Assembly (NCBI GenBank): GCA_016931085.1
Contig: JAFGFO010000149.1
Location: 1-9,165, forward strand
Direction: 5' to 3'
Origin: Thermoflexales bacterium
Lineage (GTDB): Bacteria; Chloroflexota; Anaerolineae; Fen-1058
Length of the DNA stretch: 9,165 nucleotides
Part shown: one piece after another, positions 1 to 5,868 of the stretch
How positions within the stretch are numbered: the stretch's first letter is position 1
How the letters are laid out: each line of letters opens with the position of its first letter
Position numbers and translations under genes: made by a program
The notes under the pieces: model-generated
Told to the model about the DNA's origin: nothing
What the model saw: the letters and a program-made list of their open reading frames with translations, nothing else
Databases searched by the model: none

Positions 1-16
1 AAAGCGGGGGGATGGA

Positions 17-50
17 AGACTTCCGAAGTCTTCTTAGACTTCGGAAGTCT
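17..50. repeat. Double palindrome / strong hairpin
   Basis: Bases 17-31 (AGACTTCCGAAGTCT) and 36-50 (AGACTTCGGAAGTCT) are perfect reverse complements of 15 bases separated by TCTT. Each arm is itself a palindrome around one central base, so the element can fold as one 15-bp hairpin or as two small ones. No U-run follows on either strand, so a simple intrinsic terminator is not well supported. It could be a dispersed palindromic repeat, a protein site or a transcript-end hairpin for a gene left of the window. Bases 51-90 hold nothing I recognise. Confidence 0.75.
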
Positions 51-90
51 GGCCCGAAGCCCGGCGGCCCCGAAATATTGAGATGATGCG

Positions 91-120
91 TTTAAGGTTT
101 CAAGGTTTCAGGTTTCAAGG
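91..120. repeat. Heptamer array A (TTTCAGG type)
   Basis: Four tandem units of 7, 8, 7 and 8 bases: TTTAAGG (91-97), TTTCAAGG (98-105), TTTCAGG (106-112) and TTTCAAGG (113-120). The array ends directly in the Shine-Dalgarno of the following gene: its last AAGG plus AG gives AAGGAG. It resembles in style the short tandemly repeated heptanucleotides described from cyanobacteria, but the unit is different. Confidence 0.8.
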
Positions 121-126
121 AGAAAG

Positions 127-333
127 ATGGAAAGCAAGACCTTCAAAGCTCCCAATATTTCGTGCGGACACTGCGTACATACCATCCAGACCGAGCTGGG
201 CGAGTTGGGCGGCGTCAGTTCAGTCAAGGCCGACGCCGGCACCAAGCTGGTCACGGTCAGTTGGGAAGCGCCGGCCACGTGGGACAAGATCAAGACCCTG
301 CTGGCCGAGATCGGTTACCCGGCTGAGGAGTGA
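127..333 (+). CDS. Heavy-metal-associated (HMA) domain protein, copper-chaperone-like
   Basis: A 68-residue protein that is essentially one ferredoxin-like HMA domain. The metal-binding pair is C13 and C16 in SCGHC, followed by an amphipathic helix (HTIQTELGEL), a GVSSV strand and a C-terminal IGYPAEE. This layout matches CopZ-type chaperones, which carry Cu(I) or another soft metal in the cytoplasm. The usual Gly-Met before the first Cys is replaced by Asn-Ile-Ser, so the metal is not certain. The ATG at 127 is preceded by AAGGAG four bases upstream, a strong ribosome site built partly from repeat array A. It is the only plus-strand gene here and converges on the gene ending at 388. No copper ATPase or CsoR-type regulator is in the window, so the partner is unknown. 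Confidence 0.85.
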   Translation: MESKTFKAPNISCGHCVHTIQTELGELGGVSSVKADAGTKLVTVSWEAPATWDKIKTLLAEIGYPAEE

Positions 334-334
334 G

Positions 335-372
335 ACGTAAAACGTGAAACGTAAGACCTTACGCCTTACGTT
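335..372. terminator. Heptamer array D with hairpin between convergent genes
   Basis: Three heptamers ACGTAAA, ACGTGAA and ACGTAAG (335-355) are followed by two units in reverse sense (356-370). AACGTAAG (348-355) and CTTACGTT (365-372) are perfect inverted arms around a 9-base loop. The hairpin sits in the 54-base gap between a plus gene ending at 333 and a minus gene ending at 388, where a bidirectional terminator would be expected. The stem is short and AT-rich and the U-tracts are poor, so terminator function is only a suggestion. Confidence 0.4.
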
Positions 373-387
373 GTTCTCCCCAACGGC

Positions 388-1227
388 CTACTCGGGCAGG
401 AAAGTATCGAGTCCAGCGCGGACACCGACGCGCTTGTACATCTTGATGCCGCTAAAGGGCTGACCCAAGATGCCATCGTGAATGGCCCAACTGCGCCCCA
501 GGACAGTCCGGTGCGCGCCCGGCTGCCGGAAGGGGGTTGAGCCGTCCAGCCGCCTGTGCAACTCGCCGCCCGGCGCAAACTCGCGATTGATCCAGATCAT
601 CTGCTTCAGCCCCTGGCTGTAGCTGCACCCGTAGCGTTCGAACATGAGTGCGGCGTTATAGTTCAAGGGGTCGAGGAAAAATATCTTGTGCCCCAAGCGT
701 GACACAAAGGTCTCGAGCGTGGGAAGGAGACTGCGTGATACCCCAAGCCCCGCCCGCACCTGGCCCGGCATCAAGCCGGCTTGCATAGCGGCCAACTCAG
801 CCTCCAAGTTGCGCCCGACCGTCCCGAACCTGGTCGGCTCTCCATGCAAGTCGCGGTCCGTATCGAAACGCGCCGAGTGCGGGTCGTTGACCACGAACAA
901 CAACACCACCAACTGGTTGGTGGGGGTGTCAGCCAGGTGCAAATACAACAAGGGATCGCGCAGCTCGTCAGGGTGGTACACGGCCAGCTCCACCGAGCTG
1001 GCGGTGGGCGGGCAAAGCAGCTTGAGAGGGGCAGTGCTAGACGAGTCACAGACGTCGATTCCATACGACTCGAGCATATCTTGAGGAAAGAGGGTGAGAT
1101 AAATCCTGGTCTTGTCAGGCTGGCTCAACGCATTGAGGCTGCGTATGCTCGTCAGCGGCAAACCGTCGACGACAAAACGCTTGACGCCTGCAAAATCACC
1201 GCAACGTGAGACACTAGAATTACCCAT
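388..1227 (-). CDS. Conserved-looking protein of unknown function with a GNAT-like C-terminal motif
   Basis: A 279-residue soluble-looking protein with no signal peptide or membrane segment. I do not recognise a named family. Visible features are an N-terminal VKRFVVDGLPLTSIRSLN segment (15-32), a central strand-rich part (LVVLLFVVNDP, 106-116) followed by RFDTDRDLHGEPTRFGT (120-136), and an ordered C-terminus with RRLDGSTPFRQPG (225-237) and RSWAIHDGI (245-253). Residues 183-206, ending NAALMFERYGCSYSQG, resemble the N..A...Ye+.GF signature near the end of GNAT acyltransferases, but no clear acetyl-CoA loop is seen, so this is weak. The only good start is the ATG at 1227. It lacks a Shine-Dalgarno and lies next to degenerate repeat sequence, so the first dozen residues are doubtful. 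It follows smpB by 95 bases on the same strand. Confidence 0.75.
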   Translation of the reverse strand: MGNSSVSRCGDFAGVKRFVVDGLPLTSIRSLNALSQPDKTRIYLTLFPQDMLESYGIDVCDSSSTAPLKLLCPPTASSVELAVYHPDELRDPLLYLHLADTPTNQLVVLLFVVNDPHSARFDTDRDLHGEPTRFGTVGRNLEAELAAMQAGLMPGQVRAGLGVSRSLLPTLETFVSRLGHKIFFLDPLNYNAALMFERYGCSYSQGLKQMIWINREFAPGGELHRRLDGSTPFRQPGAHRTVLGRSWAIHDGILGQPFSGIKMYKRVGVRAGLDTFLPE

Positions 1228-1228
1228 G

Positions 1229-1316
1229 AACCACAGAAGATTTTTTATCCACCAAGAACGCGAAGAGGCGCCCAGGTTTCTATTTTTGCCTTCATGTAAG
1301 CTGGTGTCCTTCGTGG
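1229..1316. repeat. Degenerate CCACSAAG-type inverted intergenic repeat
   Basis: The gap between smpB and the unknown gene holds CCACCAAGAACGCGAAG (1249-1265) and, inverted, CTGGTGTCCTTCGTGG (1301-1316; reverse complement CCACGAAGGACACCAG). They look like decayed copies of one motif in opposite orientation. A related AACCACAGAAG piece (1229-1239) lies directly beside the start codon at 1227. No clear terminator or promoter was found here. Confidence 0.4.
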
Positions 1317-1322
1317 ACAGAT

Positions 1323-1787
1323 TCAGTACTGGCGTTCTTTGAGCGCCCGTTCGATCTGGCGCTTGGCCTCGCGCTTGGCGATCGCCTCGCGCTTGTCGTA
1401 CTTGTGCTTGCCGTGCGCCAGGGCGATTTCAAGCTTGGCTCGACCGTCTTTGAGCGTCATGCGCAGGGGGATGATCGTATAACCGCGTTCCTGGGTGCGT
1501 GTGAGCAAGCGGGCGATTTCTTTGCGGTGCAAGAGCAATTTGCGCGGGCGGAGCGGGTCATGACTCTGGCCGGCGGCTGGCTCGTAGGCGGCAATATGGG
1601 TATTGACCAACCACAACTCGTTGCCCCGCGCCTGGACGTAGCCCTCGCGCAAGTTGACCTGCCCGGCACGGATCGACTTGATTTCAGTGCCAAGCAAGAC
1701 GATACCCACCTCGAAGCGATCCTCCAGGAAGTAATCGTGGGAAGCCTTACGATTGGTGGCAACCACCTTGATCCCAGATTCTCTCAT
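1323..1787 (-). CDS. smpB: SsrA-binding protein SmpB
   Basis: A 154-residue SmpB of full normal length. SmpB binds the tRNA-like domain of tmRNA and places it in the A site of stalled ribosomes, so the nascent chain is tagged for proteolysis and the ribosome is released. Family hallmarks are ATNRKASHDY (10-19), the signature GTEIKSIRAGQVNLREGYV (33-51), the HDPLRPRKLLLHRKEI block, and the basic C-terminal tail HGKHKYDKREAIAKREAKRQ, which is known to enter the mRNA channel of the decoding centre. The ATG at 1787 overlaps the stop of the upstream S41 peptidase by four bases (ATGA), so translation is probably coupled. Upstream GGCGGGGAA offers a modest ribosome site. The tmRNA gene is not in this window. 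Confidence 0.97.
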   Translation of the reverse strand: MRESGIKVVATNRKASHDYFLEDRFEVGIVLLGTEIKSIRAGQVNLREGYVQARGNELWLVNTHIAAYEPAAGQSHDPLRPRKLLLHRKEIARLLTRTQERGYTIIPLRMTLKDGRAKLEIALAHGKHKYDKREAIAKREAKRQIERALKERQY

Positions 1788-3070
1788 TTCCCCGCCGTCA
1801 GGTATTCCACTGCCCGATCCCGCTGCGGATCGCGTCCGGCCTTGTAGTCGTCGACCGTCATAGCCACCTCGATATCGGGCTGCAAGCCCTCGTCGTGGAT
1901 GGCGCGCTCATCGGGCGTGAACCAGCGCGCGATCGTAACGCGCAGCTCGCCCCCATTCAACAGTTTGTACGGCATCTGCACCGAGCCTTTGCCAAAGGTC
2001 GTCTCGCCGATCAGCTTGGCCCGGTCATTATCTTGCAAGGCGCCGGCCACGATTTCAGAGGCGCTAGCCGAGCCAGCGTTGATCAGCACAACCATAGGGA
2101 TATCTTGGGCAATCCCACGCGAGCTGGCGCGAAAGATTTCTTCGTCCTCATCGCTGCCACGCTCGATGGCGATGATGCCGGTCTCGAGAAACAGGTCACT
2201 GACGTCGATGGACTGCTGCAGATAACCGCCTGGATTATCGCGCAGGTCGAAAATCAGCCCTTGTGGCTTGCCGGCCAACAACTCTTTCAAAGCAGCCCGA
2301 GTGCGCTCCGTGGCGGGCTCGCTGAACTCGTACAGCCGGACGTAGGCGATATCACCTGGCAGCAGCTCGTACTCGACAATGGGAATTTCGATCTTGGCCC
2401 GTGTGATCACCACGTCAAACGCTTGGGGCTCGCCGGCGCGCACGATCGTCAGAGTCACCTGCGTGCCAGCCGGCCCGCGGATGAGGCCAATCGCTTCGTA
2501 CAAGCCATAGCCAACGATCGATTGGCCATCCACGGCCACGACGACATCGCCGGCCCGCACCCCGGCCTGTTCGGCCGGTTGACCCTGGAAGGGTTGGCTG
2601 ATCTCTACTTGTTTGTCGTCGTTCAAGCCCACCATGGCGCCAATGCCCTCGAAAGAGCCACTGGCGTCTTCGCTGATAACACGGGCCAGGTCAGGCTCGA
2701 TATACGAGGTAAACTCGTCATCCAGGGTCTGCAGCATGCCTCGGATGGCGCCATCGACCATCGCATCGGCCTCGGGCAGATCGCCATAATACAACTCCTG
2801 CAAAGCGGTCCATACCTCCCAAAAGACCTGGAAGGCTTGTTCCTCGCTGCGAGTGGGGCCCGACGCGTCCCATGGGCTATCCACGGCATCGGGATCGACC
2901 GGGCAATCGACGTCCACCGGCGGGCACTCGCTACCGGCTGCCGGCTGGGAAAGTGCAGAATGAGCGTAATAGCCGCTGCCAAAACCGGCCCCGTAAGCGC
3001 CGCAAACGAGGGTGACTGCCAACACAGTCGCCAGTGCGATCTTGATGATAGTTTGTCCGGAATTATCCAT
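1784..3070 (-). CDS. S41 family C-terminal processing peptidase (CtpA/Prc-like), membrane anchored
   Basis: A 428-residue tail-specific serine protease. It has one N-terminal membrane segment (about 8-28), probably an uncleaved anchor with the rest outside the cytoplasm. An acidic, proline-rich linker with C49 and C56 follows, then a substrate-selecting PDZ domain (about 140-225) and the S41 core. The catalytic residues match the Prc spacing: S336 in NAGSASASEI, D347 eleven residues later and K361 in TFGKGSVQ twenty-five later. LIFDLRDNPGG (272-282) is also typical. I chose the ATG at 3070 because it gives Met-Asp-Asn directly before the anchor and lies 31 bases past the previous gene. The longer frame to 3208 would run 107 bases into that gene with unrelated sequence. 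It is a tandem paralogue of its upstream neighbour and is translationally coupled to smpB. Confidence 0.93.
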   Translation of the reverse strand: MDNSGQTIIKIALATVLAVTLVCGAYGAGFGSGYYAHSALSQPAAGSECPPVDVDCPVDPDAVDSPWDASGPTRSEEQAFQVFWEVWTALQELYYGDLPEADAMVDGAIRGMLQTLDDEFTSYIEPDLARVISEDASGSFEGIGAMVGLNDDKQVEISQPFQGQPAEQAGVRAGDVVVAVDGQSIVGYGLYEAIGLIRGPAGTQVTLTIVRAGEPQAFDVVITRAKIEIPIVEYELLPGDIAYVRLYEFSEPATERTRAALKELLAGKPQGLIFDLRDNPGGYLQQSIDVSDLFLETGIIAIERGSDEDEEIFRASSRGIAQDIPMVVLINAGSASASEIVAGALQDNDRAKLIGETTFGKGSVQMPYKLLNGGELRVTIARWFTPDERAIHDEGLQPDIEVAMTVDDYKAGRDPQRDRAVEYLTAGK

Positions 3071-3101
3071 TTTGTCCAACTCTCTTACAAACCCTAAGGG
3101 G

Positions 3102-4301
3102 CTACTTTGACAGCGCCTCAATGGCCGCTTCCAACTGCACGTCACGGCCGGCATTGGCCTCTTCGGGCGTGCGGACGACCGTGATGTCAGGCGCAAGGCC
3201 CTGCCCACTCAGGCGAGAGCGCTTGGGCGTCAGCCATTCGGCCGTCGTGACGTGCAGTGACGAGCTGTCACTCAGGTCATAAATATGCTGCACCGAGCCT
3301 TTGCCAAAAGTCGGCTCGCCGATCAAGCGGGCGCGGCCGTTGTCGCGCAGCGCCCCGGCTACGATCTCAGCCGCGCTGGCCGTGCCGTGATTGACCAAGA
3401 CGACGAGCGGCAGGTCGGTCGCCAGGCCGCCGCTCATCACGCCAAAGCTCTCTTCCACCCCGCCTTTGCCCCATTGGTACATCACCACGCCGTCTTGCAA
3501 GAACTGGCTGGCCACCTCAACGCCAGCCTGGCGCAAGCCTCCGCCATTATCACGCAAGTCAAAGATCAGGCGAGTGGCGCCGGCGGCCTGCAGCTCACCG
3601 ATAGCCTGCTTGATCTCGCCAGCGCTGCGGTCAGAAAAACGCGACAAGGCGATATAGCCCACATCAGGCTGTTCTTCGACCAGCCGCCAGGTGACCGAGG
3701 GCAGCATGATTTCCTGGCGGACGATGGTAAAACTGTGCGTGGTAGGTGGGTCGCCACGCCAGATCTGGATGGTGACCGAGCTGCTCACCGGGCCGCGCAC
3801 CAGGGCCGTGACGTCATCGAACGAGACAGTCGGCGTAATAGGCTGGCCCTCCACCGAGACCAAGATATCACCCGACTGCACGCCGGCGCGCCGTGCCGGC
3901 GAATCTGGCATGGGGCTAAGGAGTACATGGCCGTCCTTATCACGGCGCATCGTCACTCCGATCCCGCCAAAACTGCCCCGCAGATCCTCCATTTGACGTT
4001 GGTGCTGCCTGGGTTCTATGAAAGCGGTATACGGATCGTTGAGCGTGCCAAGTGCGCCGCGGATTGCCCCATAGGTCATTGTGCGCGAGTCGGGCAGCTC
4101 ACCGATAAAATCAGTTTCCACAATGTCCCAGACCTCCCAAAGCAAGGGGATCTGTCGCGAGGCATAAGCGGGGTCGAGATGAGCAGCGATCAGGTCAACG
4201 CGCGGCTGAGAAATGATGATCCAAGCCGTCGCCAGGCCCACTAGATAGCCAGCCAACACCAACGCCAACCCACACAGCGTCCCCCTTATCTTGTGATACA
4301 T
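3102..4301 (-). CDS. S41 family C-terminal processing peptidase, first of a tandem pair
   Basis: A 399-residue protease of the same type as the next gene. It has a short basic N-terminus (MYHKIRG), one membrane segment (about 8-30) and a helical N-terminal region (51-110). The PDZ domain (about 110-195) includes GSFGGIGV (109-116), and the S41 core follows. The catalytic set is S309 in NHGTASAAEI, D320 and K334 in TFGKGSVQ, at the same 11 and 25 residue spacings as in the paralogue. The third Ser of the usual SASAS motif is Ala here, which should not remove activity. Like its paralogue it probably trims or degrades proteins by their C-terminus outside the membrane. The ATG at 4301 follows repeat array B and has no clear Shine-Dalgarno, so the start is likely but not certain. 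The gap to the next gene is 31 bases. Confidence 0.92.
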   Translation of the reverse strand: MYHKIRGTLCGLALVLAGYLVGLATAWIIISQPRVDLIAAHLDPAYASRQIPLLWEVWDIVETDFIGELPDSRTMTYGAIRGALGTLNDPYTAFIEPRQHQRQMEDLRGSFGGIGVTMRRDKDGHVLLSPMPDSPARRAGVQSGDILVSVEGQPITPTVSFDDVTALVRGPVSSSVTIQIWRGDPPTTHSFTIVRQEIMLPSVTWRLVEEQPDVGYIALSRFSDRSAGEIKQAIGELQAAGATRLIFDLRDNGGGLRQAGVEVASQFLQDGVVMYQWGKGGVEESFGVMSGGLATDLPLVVLVNHGTASAAEIVAGALRDNGRARLIGEPTFGKGSVQHIYDLSDSSSLHVTTAEWLTPKRSRLSGQGLAPDITVVRTPEEANAGRDVQLEAAIEALSK

Positions 4302-4313
4302 AGATGAAAATGG

Positions 4314-4340
4314 TTTCAGGTCTAAAAGTTCAAGGGTTCA
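4314..4340. repeat. Heptamer array B (degenerate)
   Basis: Reading plus: TTTCAGG (4314-4320), TCTAAAAG (4321-4328), TTCAAGG (4329-4335), then GTTCA (4336-4340). The last bases contain the stop codon of the cyclase gene (4338-4340). The array fills most of the 36-base gap between the cyclase and the first S41 peptidase and belongs to the same unit family as arrays A and C. Confidence 0.55.
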
Positions 4341-5387
4341 TGAATAAAGACGTCGAACCTCAAAAATCGGTTCCGGCTCGGCCAGTCCCTTGATCTTGAC
4401 CGGCTCCAGGCTCTTCACCTCAAGCCTGTCGCCAAGCGCCTCGATCACAGCCTGGCTAACAATCGTCTGTCCGGGCCTGGCGCGCTCTTCCAAGCGCTTG
4501 GTCATATTGACCGCATCGCCCACCGCTGTGTAATTCATCAAGGAGGCCGTGCCAATATTGCCCACGATCGCTTCGCCAGTGTGGATGCCAATCCCAAACT
4601 GGAGCTTGATCGGGTGATCGCCTTCGGCACACATCCTCTCGACCCGCTCGTGAACTTGCATGGCGGCCTGTATGGCATGGATCAAATGGTCACGATCAGG
4701 CAGCGGGGCATTGAACATCGCCATAACCCCGTCACCGAGGAACTTGTCCACCGTTCCCCCGAGCTCCAAGATCGTCTCGGCTGCCACAGACAGGTAAGCA
4801 TTCAGGCGTTGGATCAACGCTTCGGGCGGTGTCAGCGCCGTAAAGCCGGTAAAGCCGCGCAGGTCAGCAAACAAAATCGTGATCGTTTGCCGCTCGCCAC
4901 CCAGGCTGGGCATGTCGGGCGCGTCGATCAAGCGTTGCGCCACCGGCGCGGGCATATAATGCTCCAGGATGGCATTCAATCTATCCTGCAAGCGCCGGTT
5001 TTCCTGCCGAAGGCGACAGCGTTCCAACACGGCTCCGACCCTGGCGCGCAATTCCGGCATCTCGAAAGGTTTATGCATATAGTCATCGGCGCCCACTTGC
5101 AGCGCGCGTATGGCGTATTGCTCGGTGCTGAAAGCGGTCAAGACGATGATACCGACCAACGCATCGCTGGCGCGGATGTCTTGAATAGCGCTCAAGCCGT
5201 CGCGGCCGGGCATCATAATATCCATCAAGATGACAGAAGGCTTCTCAGTCAAGGCCAACTCGACCGCCCCGTCGGCGTCGGATGCCTCGATAGTGCTATA
5301 CCCCTCGATATGCAGGAACTCGCGCAGCAAGAGCCGCGTATCCTCTCGATCGTCGACCACTAGAACCATGGAGGCTTGCTCCGCCAT
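4338..5387 (-). CDS. Response regulator with class III adenylate/guanylate cyclase output domain
   Basis: A 349-residue two-domain signalling protein. Residues about 5-122 form a receiver domain with acidic pair D12/D13, phospho-acceptor D56 in LMDIMMPGRDG, T84 and K106 in HKPF. A short coiled-coil linker (about 120-144, RQENRRLQDRLNAILEHYM) leads to a cyclase domain (about 165-345). Metal-binding aspartates are D175 (FADLRGFT) and D219 (FLGDGVMAMF), purine-contact residues are K215 and T287, and transition-state residues are N294 and R298 (GDAVNMTKRLE). All six positions are filled, so it should make a cyclic nucleotide, probably cAMP. Thr in place of the usual Asp at 287 points to subclass IIIb. 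The start is the ATG at 5387 behind AGGCGG; a GTG three bases upstream is possible. No histidine kinase is adjacent, so the input partner is unknown. Confidence 0.95.
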   Translation of the reverse strand: MAEQASMVLVVDDREDTRLLLREFLHIEGYSTIEASDADGAVELALTEKPSVILMDIMMPGRDGLSAIQDIRASDALVGIIVLTAFSTEQYAIRALQVGADDYMHKPFEMPELRARVGAVLERCRLRQENRRLQDRLNAILEHYMPAPVAQRLIDAPDMPSLGGERQTITILFADLRGFTGFTALTPPEALIQRLNAYLSVAAETILELGGTVDKFLGDGVMAMFNAPLPDRDHLIHAIQAAMQVHERVERMCAEGDHPIKLQFGIGIHTGEAIVGNIGTASLMNYTAVGDAVNMTKRLEERARPGQTIVSQAVIEALGDRLEVKSLEPVKIKGLAEPEPIFEVRRLYS

Positions 5388-5404
5388 CACAACCGCCTTT
5401 ATGA

Positions 5405-5439
5405 GTTTGAGGTTTCAGGTTCAAGGTCTCAGTTTTCCG
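5405..5439. repeat. Heptamer array C (GTTTCAG)
   Basis: Four exact-length heptamers, GTTTGAG (5405-5411), GTTTCAG (5412-5418), GTTCAAG (5419-5425) and GTCTCAG (5426-5432), plus a degenerate fifth, GTTTTCC. The array lies in the 78-base gap between sufU and the cyclase gene. On the minus strand the units read CTGAAAC or CTTGAAC, giving several TGA triplets in the direction of transcription. A TTGAAC followed 15 bases later by CATAAA could serve as a poor promoter for the cyclase gene, but I would not rely on it. Confidence 0.75.
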
Positions 5440-5465
5440 TCTACGACCCGTGACCCACCCAATCG

Positions 5466-5861
5466 TCACTCATCATCCTCATCACCGGGCCAGCCCTTGA
5501 TTCCATACAAACCGGCCTTGAGCACTTTGAGCGAAAGCAAGGCGCACTTGAGGCGAACTGGTCCCAAAGGAATGCCCAACATGTCCAGGATAAAATCCTT
5601 GTCGAGCGCCTTGAGCTCGTCCAAGGTCTTGCCGACCATCTCCTCGGTCAGCATGGATGCCGAGGCCTGGCTGATGGCACAGCCTTGGCCAGAAAAGCGC
5701 ACGTCGCTCACCCGGTCACCGTCGACGACCAAATCCAGCCGGATGTGATCGCCACACACGGGGTTATCTTCCTCGTGAGACAGGGTGGCGTTTTCCAACA
5801 CCCCATAATTACGCGGATTTTGGTAATGATCCAGGATCGCTTCGCGATAAAGATCTTCCAT
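5466..5861 (-). CDS. sufU: SufU-type iron-sulfur assembly sulfur-transfer protein, short form
   Basis: A 131-residue IscU/NifU-N fold protein. In the SUF pathway it takes persulfide sulfur from SufS and passes it to the SufBCD scaffold, with a zinc or cluster site at the acceptor cysteines. Visible residues are LYREAILDHYQNPRNYG (4-20), C36 and D38 in NPVCGD, C61 in GQGCAISQASASM and C106 in RLKCALL. Arg-Leu-Lys before the last Cys is SufU-like; IscU has His there. Yet C61 to C106 is 45 residues, against 61-62 in Bacillus subtilis and Thermotoga sequences as I remember them, so the usual SufU insertion is missing. The tail is acidic (GDEDDE). The ATG at 5861 has a very strong GAGGAG site that overlaps the sufS stop codon, so the two are tightly coupled. 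Confidence 0.93.
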   Translation of the reverse strand: MEDLYREAILDHYQNPRNYGVLENATLSHEEDNPVCGDHIRLDLVVDGDRVSDVRFSGQGCAISQASASMLTEEMVGKTLDELKALDKDFILDMLGIPLGPVRLKCALLSLKVLKAGLYGIKGWPGDEDDE

Positions 5862-5868
5862 ATTCTCC

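Noticed and set aside
83..340. Second plus-strand frame covering the HMA gene
   Set aside because: The protein is Arg/Pro/Ser-rich out-of-frame translation; the frame from 127 has the CGHC motif and a strong ribosome site.
1228..1322. tmRNA gene beside smpB
   Set aside because: The gaps on both sides of smpB are under 100 bases or absent, far too short for tmRNA, and no tRNA-like end is visible.
2999..3013. Possible lipoprotein signal in the second S41 peptidase (TLVC near residue 23)
   Set aside because: The residues before the Cys (Thr-Leu-Val) do not fit a lipobox; a membrane anchor is the simpler reading.
1895..3097. Long plus-strand open frame of 400 codons
   Set aside because: It lies opposite the S41 peptidase with its full catalytic set; the frame is open because of GC-rich codon use and the product shows no domain.
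3071..3208. 46-residue N-terminal extension of the second S41 peptidase
   Set aside because: It would overlap the upstream peptidase gene by 107 bases, and its residues do not look like a signal or a family N-terminus.
3285..4244. Plus-strand open frame of 319 codons
   Set aside because: Antisense shadow of the first S41 peptidase, with low-complexity composition and no recognisable motif.
4581..5363. Plus-strand open frame of 260 codons
   Set aside because: Antisense to the receiver-cyclase gene, whose motifs are complete.
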